Assembly: GCF_004337505.1 (NCBI RefSeq)
Contig: NZ_SJZI01000050.1
Coordinates: 294,853 to 358,852, forward strand
Source: Flaviaestuariibacter flavus
Lineage (GTDB): Bacteria > Bacteroidota > Bacteroidia > Chitinophagales > Chitinophagaceae
Direction of reading: 5' to 3'
Length of the DNA: 64,000 nucleotides
Numbering within the stretch: the first letter of the stretch is position 1; each line of letters opens with the position of its first letter. Positions 50,301 through 63,744 of this stretch are shown here, one piece after another. A model generated the notes under the pieces. That model had not been told where the DNA came from, did not search any database, and worked only from the letters and a program-made list of their open reading frames with translations. The position numbers and the translations under genes are program-made.

Positions 50301-53300
50301 GCCTCACGCTCAACTACACGGCTCAGTCGGCAGGCACACTGCCGGATGTAAACGCGGAGTGCTCGGTAACCGTACCGGCGCCCACCGCCACCGACAACTG
50401 TGGCGCTATCATCACGGGTACTACCAGCGACGCTACGACCTATTCGCAGCAGGGCACCTATATCATCCACTGGACCTACACCGATGCTGCCGGCAACCGC
50501 ACATCGCAGGATCAGAAAGTGGTGATCAAGGACGTTACCGCTCCTGTACTCGTGGGCGTTCCGGCCAACGAGACCGTGGAATGCGACGCTGTTCCCGCGG
50601 CTGCCGTGGTAACCGCTACCGACAACTGCGAAGCCGGCCCCGTATCGTACAATGAAGTACGCACCAACGGCAACTGCATCTCCAACTACACACTGACCCG
50701 CACCTGGAGTGTAACCGACATCGGCGGCAACACAACAGTAGCTACCCAGGTAGTTACTGTACAGGACACGAAGGCTCCGGCCCTGAACGTTCAGGATGTT
50801 ACCGTTACCAATGATGCCGGCCAGTGCGGCGCTGCTGTTGCTTTCGCAGCTACTGCGTCCGACAACTGCGGTGATGTTACTGTAGCCTACAGCCAGAATC
50901 CCGGCACCTACTTCCCTGTGGGTACTACCACGGTGACTGCTACTGCCACCGATGCCTGCGGTAACCAGACGGTGAAGACCTTCATCGTGACGGTTAATGA
51001 TACCGAAGTGCCTGTTGTTCGCACACAGAACCTGACCATCCAGCTGGATGCCTCGGGTGCTGCTTCGATCACGGCGGCACAGGTAGACAACGCTTCTACC
51101 GACAACTGCGGTGTGGCTGCTATCTCTGTAGACAAGACCTCCTTCAACTGCTCCAACGTGGGCGCCAACACCGTTACCCTGTCGGTTACCGACATCCACG
51201 GCAACGTGAACAGCGCTACGGCAGTTGTTACGGTTGAAGACAACGTAGCTCCTGTGATCACCAATGTGACCGGTGACCTGGACCGCACCGTTGAGTGCTC
51301 CGATGCAAAAGCCATCGCTGCAACCCTGGCCCTTGCCCCGGCTGCTACCGATAACTGCGCGCCGGTAAGCATCCACCTGGTAAGCGATGTGACAACTGCC
51401 AATTGCGGCACGACTTATACCCGCGTTCGCCAGTGGAACTTCACTGATCCCTCGGGCAACACCTCCGCCCTGTTTACGCAGACCGTGAATGTGGTTGACC
51501 GCACGGCTCCCGTGGTAACGGTTAATGCCGGTGCCATCGAGCGTTGCTTCGACACAACGGCTGCCGCCACCTATGCCGTGGCGCCGCTCCAGGCCACGGA
51601 CAATTGCAATGCCGTGAACTATAGCTTCTCGGTTAAGAATGCATCCGGTAACCTGCTGCGCAGCGGTACGGGTAACAACGCCTCCGGAACCTTCCCGCTC
51701 GGCGCCAACACGATCCTTTGGACCGTAACGGATGCCTGCGGCAATGTAACGACGGCCACGACCCTCGTTACCATCAACCCGCTGCCGGCAGCATCACTGA
51801 CGGCCTCGGGCGCTGATGCCTTCTGTAACGGCGTTACGTTAAGTGGCGCCTCCACGCTGAGCGGTCCCTTCGGCTACCAATGGTACTTCAGTGGTGCACA
51901 GGTCGGCAGCAGCCAGGCCCTTACCCTGGGCAACGCATCGGCATCCGGCGTATATACGCTGTTTGTGACAGATGGAAAGGGCTGCCGCAGCCCGCAGGCG
52001 GCTTCCTATACCTATATCAAGGAAACCGCACCGGGTAACTATACCGTTATCGGAATCGACAAGGTGTCGCTTGGTGAATACAACAGCGTGCGCAGCGGAA
52101 GCGTGGGCGTAATGAGCCCCGGTGGCTATGCCTACTTCCGCAACCGCGACTCGGTTGTCGCACCCGGAGCTTTTGTGATGGCCCCGAATATCTATGCCCA
52201 GTACGGATACTATATCCCCCAGAAGGTATATGGTCCCGCACCGGTGATCTTACCCGCCATGCAGTCCTTTACGGGTAGCTACTACGGTCTGCCCAGCACC
52301 ACCATCGGGGCTACGGCAACCGGTACGGTAGCGGGCGACTACAATAGCCTTTACATCCGCCGCGGCGCCAACGTGACCCTGAACGGCACCACCTTCCGCA
52401 CCCTGACCCTGGAAGAAGGCGCCCGCGTCCGGTTCTCCTCGACGGTGCTCAACATGGAGTCGCTTTTCATCGGCAACAACACGAGTGCCACCGCTGTGGC
52501 AGAAGTTCGCTTCGCCCCCGGCACCGCCCTTCGTGTGAGCCGCCAGGTGAAGGTGGAGGAGATGGCCCAGGTAAACCCCGAGGGCGTGGCGCTGAACATC
52601 TATGTCAACGACGCACCCTGCACGGAAGAGAAGTTTATCGTAAAGGGCAACGGCACCCGCGTGACGGCCAACCTGCTGATGCCGGGTGGCAAGCTCTCGG
52701 TGCAGTATAACTGCCGCAGCAACTCAAGTGGCTGGCACGATTGCCACGATGACGACGACGACGACCGTCGCCGCACCGGCGGCACTGCGACCGCCCATTA
52801 CAGCCCGGGCGATATCCTGAGCACCCTGCTCGGCCAGTTCAAAAGCACCTGCGCGCCCACTTATATGACCGGCCGCTTTATCGCCGGAGAAGTGGAAAGC
52901 GGTGTCAGCGTGATTTGGAGCAGCAACCAGTGCAGTGCTGAAACCCCCACTGTCGACTCGGTCAGCCCGCAGTTCGATTGTCCTGCACCGCAGGAGTTCT
53001 GTCAGTCGGCTTCCGGTATATATACCCTGACCCCGGCAGTGGCCACCGATAACTCCGGCGTGGTTACGATCAGCTACAAGCTGACCGGTGCCACCGTACG
53101 CAGCGGCGCAGGCGCCAACGCGAGCGGCAGCTTCAACCCGGGGATCACCACGATCACCTGGACAGCCACCGATGCATCGGGTAATAAGCGTACCTGCAGC
53201 CAGGTGGTGCGGGTAAATGCGACGCCCGTGGTGACGATCCGTACCGACAACAGCTTCTGTACTTCGATCACCCTGACGGCGCAATCCGGCGCCCAGGGCC

Positions 53301-54571
53301 CGCTTGCCTTTGCCTGGACGCTCAACAACAACGTCTATTCGTCGGCCGCAACCCTCAACCTTTCTTCGGCCAGCACCGACGGTACGTACCGGGTGAGCGT
53401 AACCGATGTCAATGGTTGTACGTCGGTAGCGGCGGCCGCTTATGCATTCTCCGCTCAGAATCTGGTGGGTAACTATACCATCGTCGGCCTCAAGGAAGTG
53501 AACCTGGGTGAGAACAACACCGTGGTGAAGGGCGGCGTAGGCGTAGTAGCTTCCAATGGCGAAGCGCGCATCAAGAAGAACTCCAGCGTGGCCGGTTTTG
53601 TAAAAGCCAAATACATTACCACCATCTCCTCGCCGGTAACCATCGGCAGCCGCATCTACGCCCCCGCCTCGGTGTCGCTGCCTGCCATGCAGGTGTACAG
53701 CGGCTCCTTCAGCGGCCTTGCTAACTACACCGTGCCGGACAACGCCACCGTGACGCTCACGGGCAACTACGCTACGCTTACCGTACGCAAAGGCGCCCAG
53801 GCGACGCTCAACGGAACCGTGTTCCGCTCCATCAAGCTCGAAGAAGGCGCCCGTGTAACCTTCACGCAGCCCGTGGTGAACCTCGAGTCGCTGGTAATGT
53901 CGAAGGGTAAATCCAATAAGATCACGACCATTTCGTTCGCCGGTGCCACCAGCGTCCGCGTATCGCAGCAGGTGCTCATCGAGGAATATAGCCGCGTCAA
54001 CGGCGAAGGCCGCGACGTGACCTTCTATGTCGGCGACCAGCAGTGTGATGACGAGAAGTTCCGTGTCGACGGAAACGGTACGACCGTTACGGCTAATGTT
54101 TTGCTCCCCAACGGCACCATCCGGGTAGACGGCGGCAGCATTGCCTGCCAGATGACCGGGGTGTTCATCGCCGAAGAGGTGCGGAGCGAAAACAAGAACA
54201 TCACCTGGAATGGCGGCTTCTCCTGCGCTCCGGCCCCCATCGCCCGCACTACTTCTGTGCCGGCAACAACCGAGGCGCGCACCATCAACGGCCAGCAGCC
54301 TGAGGTGGAAGCTACGGTAGACGCTTCGGTAGTGGCTTATCCCAACCCGAGCCGCGGTATCGTTAACCTGCGCATCGCCGGCATCACCGGACAAGTGCAG
54401 CTCGCAGTGGTAGACAGCCGTGGCAACACCGTTGCCCGCCGCGCTGCCAACGTCAGCAGCAAGCAGGAAAACCTACAGCTCGACCTGCAGTCGGCCGCCG
54501 CCGGTATCTACACGATCCGCATCTCCGATGGCACGCAGGTACTCCAGGCCCGCGTTGTTATCGCACGATAG
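47348..54571 (+). CDS. Giant T9SS-secreted HYR-repeat adhesin with C-type lectin domain
   Basis: A 2,407-residue surface protein. After a signal peptide (VLSTLLLILLFNLTASAHA) come many HYR/Ig-like modules (pattern ATDNCG.....P.G..FPVGTT.VT..ATD..GN), a C-type lectin-like domain (~370-493) with EPN (456-458) and WND (476-478) calcium-site motifs, more HYR modules including three near-identical ones (~540-775), and two related ~235-residue strand-rich domains (~1558-1790 and ~2039-2271). An Asp run (DDDDDD, ~1800) follows the first. The last ~80 residues (VVAYPNPSRGIVNLRI...YTIRISDG) are a type A T9SS sorting signal. It likely binds glycans or other surfaces. ATG 47348 chosen by signal peptide; a terminator follows. 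Confidence 0.93.
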   Translation: MRSSLPAFDLLRRTWQRSKMVLSTLLLILLFNLTASAHAVQVGYYVLPNGFIRVYIEHWHGDQTTATLVNNGMSITTTYGSTTVTQNVNPTGAVNNTAWNALPFSGPNLHILSAGPSANQYNDWAYYDFAPAACNVPVQIVLNGGLTVVLEEESANIWPQTISGTFNDNAGPTIMPQNTTATVGCGSTGTNVNFSATSVDNCTANPSVSFNIAPGSFFPVGTTNVTATSSDANGNTSTLTFPVTVTVIDNVAPVPNVASLPTLTGECGVTATAPTATDNCSGTITATTSSPLVYNQQGTYTIQWVYKDATGNTSTQSQTVIVKDVTPPVIACPFNITVNAAANSCGAVVTYNTPSATDNCGNGTLPTSLPGYTYKGTFGGHTYFISNTATTPEDAHAKAIALGGHLVTISSLAENQFVSAMSPAYIWIGYTDRAVEGSFKWVTSEPVSYTNWNSGEPNNAGDEDWAVINWGPNGTWNDWTYNSSALFVVEFEGGNIPTTLVSGPASGSTFPIGNTVVTYEAVDAGGNRATCSFTVTVLDNQNPTITAPAAVTVNTNANACVATNVALGSPVANDNCTGFIVSNNAPATFAKGTTVVTWTVKDASGRTATATQLVTVADNQAPAITAPAAVTVSTNPGQCSATNVALGNAVASDNCGSVTISNNAPAVFPKGTTLVTWTAKDGAGLTTTATQNVTVVDNESPVITAPAAVAVNTDAGACSASNVALGNAVATDNCGSVIVSNDAPAIFPKGTTIVTWTAKDAAGKIATATQTVVVTDKEAPSLSAVAPMNVNTDAGQCGAVVMFPAPVASDNCGAVTVAQIGGPASGSVFPVGTTTVTFEATDAAGNKSTGSFTVTVTDNEAPVPTVGTGTSQSNGSVTIGLPSGYSYNWVMYQHNFQDPLPAGATVTDASMSWSGHDQGWGGTGAWARMIVSGTHIGSGQYFGWNQGFSINYSGAIAGYNYGGTNYVRQDFDTYPGWVGYFNGGSLTLNYTAQSAGTLPDVNAECSVTVPAPTATDNCGAIITGTTSDATTYSQQGTYIIHWTYTDAAGNRTSQDQKVVIKDVTAPVLVGVPANETVECDAVPAAAVVTATDNCEAGPVSYNEVRTNGNCISNYTLTRTWSVTDIGGNTTVATQVVTVQDTKAPALNVQDVTVTNDAGQCGAAVAFAATASDNCGDVTVAYSQNPGTYFPVGTTTVTATATDACGNQTVKTFIVTVNDTEVPVVRTQNLTIQLDASGAASITAAQVDNASTDNCGVAAISVDKTSFNCSNVGANTVTLSVTDIHGNVNSATAVVTVEDNVAPVITNVTGDLDRTVECSDAKAIAATLALAPAATDNCAPVSIHLVSDVTTANCGTTYTRVRQWNFTDPSGNTSALFTQTVNVVDRTAPVVTVNAGAIERCFDTTAAATYAVAPLQATDNCNAVNYSFSVKNASGNLLRSGTGNNASGTFPLGANTILWTVTDACGNVTTATTLVTINPLPAASLTASGADAFCNGVTLSGASTLSGPFGYQWYFSGAQVGSSQALTLGNASASGVYTLFVTDGKGCRSPQAASYTYIKETAPGNYTVIGIDKVSLGEYNSVRSGSVGVMSPGGYAYFRNRDSVVAPGAFVMAPNIYAQYGYYIPQKVYGPAPVILPAMQSFTGSYYGLPSTTIGATATGTVAGDYNSLYIRRGANVTLNGTTFRTLTLEEGARVRFSSTVLNMESLFIGNNTSATAVAEVRFAPGTALRVSRQVKVEEMAQVNPEGVALNIYVNDAPCTEEKFIVKGNGTRVTANLLMPGGKLSVQYNCRSNSSGWHDCHDDDDDDRRRTGGTATAHYSPGDILSTLLGQFKSTCAPTYMTGRFIAGEVESGVSVIWSSNQCSAETPTVDSVSPQFDCPAPQEFCQSASGIYTLTPAVATDNSGVVTISYKLTGATVRSGAGANASGSFNPGITTITWTATDASGNKRTCSQVVRVNATPVVTIRTDNSFCTSITLTAQSGAQGPLAFAWTLNNNVYSSAATLNLSSASTDGTYRVSVTDVNGCTSVAAAAYAFSAQNLVGNYTIVGLKEVNLGENNTVVKGGVGVVASNGEARIKKNSSVAGFVKAKYITTISSPVTIGSRIYAPASVSLPAMQVYSGSFSGLANYTVPDNATVTLTGNYATLTVRKGAQATLNGTVFRSIKLEEGARVTFTQPVVNLESLVMSKGKSNKITTISFAGATSVRVSQQVLIEEYSRVNGEGRDVTFYVGDQQCDDEKFRVDGNGTTVTANVLLPNGTIRVDGGSIACQMTGVFIAEEVRSENKNITWNGGFSCAPAPIARTTSVPATTEARTINGQQPEVEATVDASVVAYPNPSRGIVNLRIAGITGQVQLAVVDSRGNTVARRAANVSSKQENLQLDLQSAAAGIYTIRISDGTQVLQARVVIAR

Positions 54572-54598
54572 TTTTGTTTGGTTAGTTTCAGAAATCAA

Positions 54599-54626
54599 AG
54601 GCCCCTCCTCGGAGGGGCTTTTTTTA
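54599..54626 (+). terminator. Rho-independent terminator of the adhesin
   Basis: GCCCCTCC-TC-GGAGGGGC followed by TTTTTTT, 28 bp after the stop. Confidence 0.9.
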
Positions 54627-54773
54627 TTGCTGCCGGTGTCGGTTATTGAAGCACAGCGTCTTGATAGGCCTGCTTCCCGACACTTACTGTTGCCCGGTAC
54701 AGTCGGCCAGCCGGTTTTCCTGTAAATTCACCGCGGCATTGTCCTTGCGCATCCGCCCTTAACTGACCTTTTT

Positions 54774-56008
54774 ATGATCCTTATCGTTGACGATAAGCCG
54801 GAAAATATTTTTTCACTGGAGCGTATCCTGGCGTTGAACGGTTTTGCAACCGACTCAGCCCCCTCGGGTGAAGATGCGCTCAAGAAAGTGCTGCGCCAGG
54901 AATATGCGCTCATCATCCTCGACGTGCAGATGCCCGGAATGGATGGTTTCGAGGTGGCCGAAGCCATCACCAGCCTCAACAAGACCCGCGATACGCCGAT
55001 CATCTTCCTCTCGGCCGTCAATACGCATAAGCGGTTTGTAACCAAAGGATTCGAGACCGGTGCGGTGGATTATATCACCAAGCCGGTCGACCCCGACATC
55101 CTCATCCTCAAGGTGCGCAACTTTTACCGCCTCTATGAGAAAACCCAGGCCCTGAAGGCAGCCGAGCGCGAGCTCAAGTTGCTTAATGAAGGGCTGGAGC
55201 GGCGCGTGGCCGAGCGGACGCGCGAGCTGCTGGAAACCAACCGCGAACTCGAGATCAGCAACCACGACCTGCAGCAGTTTGCTTCCGTAGCCTCGCACGA
55301 CCTGAAGGAGCCCCTGCGCAAGATCCAGCTTTTCGGAAATATGATCAAGGACGCCGATGTGCTGCACGGGCGGCCCGCAAGCCATCTTGAGAAGATCATC
55401 GGGTCGGCGGAGCGGATGAGCAACCTGATCCAGGACCTGCTGAGCGTTACCCGGCTTTCGGAGAGCGTGCACTTCGCACGGGCCGACCTGGCGACGCTCG
55501 TGGACGAGGTGTTGTCTGACCTGGAGCTCGTTATCCGCGAAAAGGGCGCGACAATCGATATCGGGCCGCTTCCGCAATTGTATGTAATCCCCGGGCTTAT
55601 CCGCCAGCTTTTCCTCAACATCATCGGCAACGCGCTCAAGTTTTCGCGGCCCGGGGTGCCACCGCTCATCCAGGTGCGCGCCGGCTTTACTGAAACTCCC
55701 GACCCGGAAGCACCCCTTGCCGGTTCGGGCGCCTATTGCCGCATCGAGATCTCCGACAACGGGATCGGCTTCGATGAGAAGTATGCCGGCAAGATCTTCA
55801 CCCTCTTTCAGCGCCTGCATGCCCGCGAGGAATACGAAGGCACCGGCATCGGGCTCGCCATCGTGAAAAAGATCGTTGAAAAACACAAGGGCCTCATCTT
55901 CCCGCGGAGCACGCCGGGAGAAGGCGCCCGCTTTATCATCTTCCTTCCCGCCACCGGCGGCCAGCAGCCTGTCCCGCCTGCCGCCGCCACCTTTAACGAC
56001 CAGACGAC

Positions 56009-56012
<4 letters not shown>
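54774..56012 (+). CDS. Receiver-histidine kinase hybrid (REC-HisKA-HATPase)
   Basis: A 412-residue soluble protein: receiver domain (MILIVDDKPENIF, phospho-acceptor Asp50 in LIILDVQMPGMDG, Lys-Pro in YITKPVD), a coiled coil (~122-165), H box FASVASHDLKEPLRKIQLF (His175), and ATPase domain with NIIGNALKFS, DNGIGFDEKY and GTGIGLAIVKKIVE. It is an output-capable kinase with an input receiver. It overlaps the next gene by 4 nt (ATGA), so it is co-translated with the large hybrid kinase and probably exchanges phosphate with it. Confidence 0.93.
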
Positions 56013-60049
<4,037 letters not shown>

Positions 60050-60051
60050 TG

Positions 60052-60164
60052 TGCTGGTGTGCTGATATGCTAATGTGCTAAAGTAGGATTAAAGAGTTCA
60101 AGAGGTTCAGGTGGTTGGTAAGTCGTTGTTGCCAATTAGCCAATAGACTAATTAACGAATCAAC
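60052..60164. repeat. Short GTGCTAATG-type repeats before the receiver gene
   Basis: GTGTGCTGGTGTGCTGATAT, GCTAATGTGCTAAAG and then AGCCAATAGACTAATTAACG form runs of 9-11 bp near-repeats. The first run is the reverse complement type of that at 30543. A related CAATTAACCAATTGAC run precedes cheR at 60558. Confidence 0.5.
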
Positions 60165-60524
60165 ATGGAAATTCTGATCATAGACGACGAGCCGCGGAAC
60201 ATTTTTGCCCTCAAGGCTGTTTTGCAGTCGCGGGGCTACCGGGTGCAGTCGGCGGCTTCGGCGCCTGAGGGCATCGAGCGGCTGCGGCAGGGAGGCGGCA
60301 TCGGCGTGGTGTTGCTCGACATGATGATGCCCGATATGGATGGTACGGAGGCGCTGGCAACCATCCGCGCCGACGAGCGGCTCCGGGGGCTGCCCGTTAT
60401 TGCTGTGACAGCGAAGGCCATGACCGGCGATCGCGAAAAAGCCCTGGAGGCCGGCGCTGACGACTACATTTCAAAACCGGTGGACGTAGATAAACTGGTG
60501 GAGCTGCTGAAGCGTTACGAATAA
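60165..60524 (+). CDS. Single-domain response regulator
   Basis: A 119-residue stand-alone receiver: ILIIDDEPRNIFALK (acidic pair), Asp53 in VVLLDMMMPDMDGTEAL, Thr in VIAVTAKAM and Lys-Pro in YISKPVDVDKL. It closely resembles the third receiver of the upstream hybrid kinase and is likely a shuttle or output in the same pathway. Confidence 0.93.
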   Translation: MEILIIDDEPRNIFALKAVLQSRGYRVQSAASAPEGIERLRQGGGIGVVLLDMMMPDMDGTEALATIRADERLRGLPVIAVTAKAMTGDREKALEAGADDYISKPVDVDKLVELLKRYE

Positions 60525-60577
60525 GAAGGTTCTGAAGGGTTTGAACAATTATCTATCTCATCAATTAACCAATTGAC

Positions 60578-61387
60578 ATGATCGGGGATGCCGAGCTGGA
60601 GCTGTTGCTGAACGACTTGCTGGAAATACATGGCTACGATTTCTCTGATTATGCGCGGGCCTCGCTGAAGCGCCGTGTGAACCGCTTGCTCAGCCTTGAC
60701 CGCTTTCCTTCTTTTGCGGAGTTCCGGTATCGCCTCCGCACCGACCCCGTTTACTTTCAACGATTCGTGGAGGAGATCACGGTGAACGTAACGGAAATGT
60801 TCCGCGACCCGGCCTTCTTCCGCGTGCTGCGCAACGAGGTGCTCAAAGTGCTTGCTACCTGGCCGCTCATCCGCATCTGGCACGCCGGCTGCGCCACCGG
60901 CGAGGAAGTGTATTCGATGGCCATCCTGCTGCACGAGGCCAACCTGCTGCATAAGTCGCTGCTTTACGCCACCGACCTCAACCCCGAGGCACTCGAGCGG
61001 GCGCGCAAGGGCATCTTTCCGCTGTCACATATGAAGGCCCATTCGGAGAACTACATGCAATCGGGCGGGCTGCGCGATTTTTCGGAATACTATACGGCGC
61101 GCTACGATCATGCCGTATTTAACCGCGAGCTCAGTTCCAAAATGATCTTCGCCACGCACAATCTCGTTTCCGACCGTTCCTTCAACGAGTTCCAGCTCAT
61201 ACTCTGCCGCAATGTGATGATCTATTTCGACAAGCCGCTCCAGGACCGGGTGCTGCGCCTCTTCGACGCCAGCCTCGAACCGCTTGGGTTTCTCTGTCTC
61301 GGCAGCAAGGAGAACCTCCGCTTTTCGCCGGTGGCACAGCATTTTACAGCATGGGGGAAAGAAAAGATATGGCGCAAGACGGGATGA
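60578..61387 (+). CDS. cheR: CheR-type protein methyltransferase
   Basis: A 269-residue enzyme: N-terminal helical domain (FSDYARASLKRRVNRLL), then the SAM-binding fold (RIWHAGCATGEEVYSMAILLHEA, LYATDLNPEALERAR, FNEFQLILCRNVMIYFDKPLQDRVL). Standard CheR methylates glutamates of chemoreceptors, but no receptor, CheA or CheW is present here, so it likely serves the adjacent hybrid kinase. It overlaps cheB by about 19 nt. Confidence 0.93.
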   Translation: MIGDAELELLLNDLLEIHGYDFSDYARASLKRRVNRLLSLDRFPSFAEFRYRLRTDPVYFQRFVEEITVNVTEMFRDPAFFRVLRNEVLKVLATWPLIRIWHAGCATGEEVYSMAILLHEANLLHKSLLYATDLNPEALERARKGIFPLSHMKAHSENYMQSGGLRDFSEYYTARYDHAVFNRELSSKMIFATHNLVSDRSFNEFQLILCRNVMIYFDKPLQDRVLRLFDASLEPLGFLCLGSKENLRFSPVAQHFTAWGKEKIWRKTG

Positions 61388-61932
61388 TACTGGCGATTGG
61401 CGGCTCGGCGGGAAGCCTGGAAGTGCTGTTGCAGGTGTTTCCCCTGCTCCGGCGAGGCCTGCCTTTCCCGATCGTGGTGATCACCCACCGCGCCAGCCAG
61501 GAGTCGGTGCTGGCAGAACTGCTCAGCAGCCGGACGGAATTGCCCGTGCGCGAAGCTGAAGACAAGGATGTCCTCCAGCCCGGTGCTATCATGGTAGCAC
61601 CGCCCGGTTATCACCTGCTTGTGGAAGCGGACGGTTCCCTTTCGCTCGACTGCTCCGAGAAGATCCATTACAGCCGCCCCAGCATCGACGTCACCTTTGA
61701 AACCATTGCCGATAGCTACGGCAGCCGTGCCGTGGGGCTGCTGTTGTCGGGCGCCAACCACGATGGTGTAGCGGGCCTGGGACTTATCCGGGCCGCCGGT
61801 GGTGGTGCCTGGGCGCAGGATCCTGCCACGGCGCAGGTGGCTTTCATGCCGCAGGGTGCCGTCGATCGCGGCTTTGCCGACCGCATCCTGAAGCCGGGTG
61901 AGATGGCCGACGCCATCAATGCGCTTGGCTGA
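61369..61932 (+). CDS. cheB: CheB-type methylesterase without receiver
   Basis: A 187-residue catalytic CheB domain: IGGSAGSLEVLLQVF (Ser), IVVITHRASQESVLAELL (His), and LLLSGANHDGVAGLGLIRAAGG (Asp) form the usual triad. The usual N-terminal receiver is absent, so activity is not directly phospho-controlled. Start at MAQDGMILAIGG (61369) is preferred over 61351. Paired with CheR for reversible methylation or deamidation of an unknown target. Confidence 0.9.
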   Translation: MAQDGMILAIGGSAGSLEVLLQVFPLLRRGLPFPIVVITHRASQESVLAELLSSRTELPVREAEDKDVLQPGAIMVAPPGYHLLVEADGSLSLDCSEKIHYSRPSIDVTFETIADSYGSRAVGLLLSGANHDGVAGLGLIRAAGGGAWAQDPATAQVAFMPQGAVDRGFADRILKPGEMADAINALG

Positions 61933-61992
61933 GTTCGCACGCTCAATGCGCGGTTTCATCCGATTTATTTCCACAGCCCTGGGCAGGCGGTA

Positions 61993-62000
61993 TAGCTTTG
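61993..62000 (+). promoter_or_regulatory. Bacteroidota -7 element TAGCTTTG
   Basis: Exact TAnnTTTG located 16 nt before the peptidase ATG at 62017; no clear TTTG at -33. Confidence 0.5.
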
Positions 62001-62016
62001 AGTTATAAGCCCGTTT

Positions 62017-63672
62017 ATGAGAGTATTGCTAACCCTGCTGGCAACCGTTTTTTCGCTTTACATATTGGCACAGGCACCCCGGACGCTTTCCTACACGTTT
62101 TCGTATGATACGGCCGCGGCAAAGCCCGCGCTTACGGTAGACCTGCGTTTCCGTGGCGATGTTTCGGGCACCACCGTACTGCGCCTGCCCGATGCGTGGG
62201 CGAGCCAGAAAGAACTCTGGAAAGCGGTTTCCGTGCTCGAATCAAAAACGCCGGGTGTACGCATCGATAGCGGTGCCGGGCCGGCGCAGCGCTTGCTGCG
62301 TCATGCACCGGGTGCCGGCATTCACCTGCGTTATGTGTTGCAACAGGATTGGGACGGCCCGCTCCTGTACCCGTATAACTACAGGGCGGTGCTCCGCAAA
62401 GAGTGGATGCAGGCAACCGGCTATGCTTTCGTAGTCCGGCCCGACTGGGCCAAAAGCCAGGCACTGCTGCTGCAGCTCGACTGGCGCGGGATGCCCGCGG
62501 GCTGGTGCCTTGCCAACAGCTTTCATGCAACGGGAAGAAACTGGCAGGGACGCTGCACCGCCGACAACCTCGATAATGTCCTCCTCGTGGCCGGTGATTT
62601 CCGGCTTTACCCGAAAAACATAGAGGGCAAGCCGGTGTATACCGCCATCCGGGGAAAGGAATGGTCTTTCGCGGATACGGAAATGGTAGCAAAGACGACC
62701 CGGATCATCGGTGGTGAACGCAATTTCTGGAAGCAGCATGATGAGCCCTACTTCCTTGTCAGCCTGGTGCCCTTTGAAGGCGGACCCGGCTTCAACATAA
62801 ACGGGTCGGCCCTGCACCATGCGTTTTTCATGGGCATGTCGACCGATTCGCTGGCGGCTGCCCATATGCACGCGCTCCTGGCCCATGAATACATGCATCG
62901 CTGGATCGGCATCGGCCTCGTGCTGCGCGGCCGGGAAGAAGAGCAGTACTGGTTCAGCGAAGGATTCACGGAATACTATACGTACAAGACCTTGTTTCAA
63001 AACCGAATCATCGATACCGGTGAATATGTGGCGGCTGTAAACCGCACCGTATCGGAATATTATCTCTCGCCTAAACGGAATGCCCCAAATACAGCTGCCG
63101 CGGATTCGTTCTGGCTCGACCGCTCCTTCCAGCGCCTGCCCTATGTAAAAGGCTTCACGTTTGCCATGTACCTCGATGTGCAGCTGCAGCAGAAAAGCGG
63201 CGGAAAGCGTTCGCTCGACGGCGTAATGAAAAAGCTGCTTTCAAGCACCCCTCCGGGCGACTCGCTTTCTATAGACCGGTTTTTATCGGCCTTCGCCTCC
63301 GAAGGTGTCGCTGCGGGAAAGGCTTACCAGGACTGGATCCTGGCGGGTGGAACAGTGCCGGTGCCTCCGCTGCCGGAGTTGCGCGGCCTGCGCTTTACCG
63401 ATGTAAACATGGGTTTTTTTGAGCTGGGTTTTGACGATAAGGAACTTAAAAAAGGGAAGCCGCTTTCGGGCGTGGTAGCGGGAAGCGAAGCGTGGAAGGC
63501 CGGTCTGCGCGACGGCCAGCTGTTGCAGGGGATGAACATTCATTTTGGCGACGCCACCAAGCCGGTAAAGATCAGTGTGCTCGATAACGGGCAATTGAAG
63601 CAGGTAAGCTACCTGCCCGTGCACCGCAACCGGGTACCGGTGCCGCAATATGAATTTACTGCAGCCCGCTGA
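62017..63672 (+). CDS. M61-like secreted metallopeptidase with PDZ domain
   Basis: A 551-residue protein with signal peptide (LLTLLATVFSLYILAQA). A beta-rich N-terminal domain (~20-220) precedes a gluzincin core: HEYMHRW (His290, Glu291, His294) and the downstream zinc ligand Glu315 in WFSEGFTEYYTY. A C-terminal PDZ-like domain (~470-535; LSGVVAGSEAWKAGLRDGQLLQGM) fits family M61 glycyl aminopeptidases. Probably a periplasmic or surface peptidase. The terminator that follows is shared with the convergent kinase gene. Confidence 0.87.
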   Translation: MRVLLTLLATVFSLYILAQAPRTLSYTFSYDTAAAKPALTVDLRFRGDVSGTTVLRLPDAWASQKELWKAVSVLESKTPGVRIDSGAGPAQRLLRHAPGAGIHLRYVLQQDWDGPLLYPYNYRAVLRKEWMQATGYAFVVRPDWAKSQALLLQLDWRGMPAGWCLANSFHATGRNWQGRCTADNLDNVLLVAGDFRLYPKNIEGKPVYTAIRGKEWSFADTEMVAKTTRIIGGERNFWKQHDEPYFLVSLVPFEGGPGFNINGSALHHAFFMGMSTDSLAAAHMHALLAHEYMHRWIGIGLVLRGREEEQYWFSEGFTEYYTYKTLFQNRIIDTGEYVAAVNRTVSEYYLSPKRNAPNTAAADSFWLDRSFQRLPYVKGFTFAMYLDVQLQQKSGGKRSLDGVMKKLLSSTPPGDSLSIDRFLSAFASEGVAAGKAYQDWILAGGTVPVPPLPELRGLRFTDVNMGFFELGFDDKELKKGKPLSGVVAGSEAWKAGLRDGQLLQGMNIHFGDATKPVKISVLDNGQLKQVSYLPVHRNRVPVPQYEFTAAR

Positions 63673-63692
63673 CCGTATTTATACGGTTTGAT

Positions 63693-63721
63693 AAAAGGCA
63701 TCGCGATGGCGGTGCCTTTTA
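63693..63721. terminator. Terminator between convergent genes
   Basis: AAAAGGCATCGC and GGTGCCTTTT flank a short loop, with T-rich ends on both strands. Confidence 0.7.
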
Positions 63722-63744
63722 TTTATTACTGTGCCGGCTGTCGC

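Noticed and set aside
47423-54394. Long minus-strand frames (47423-48562, 48959-51376, 52724-54394) opposite the adhesin
   Set aside because: Repetitive Thr/Asn/Gly codons of the HYR modules create open antisense frames; no independent protein features.
60578-61932. Complete chemotaxis operon
   Set aside because: Only CheR and CheB are present; no CheA, CheW, receptor or motility genes.
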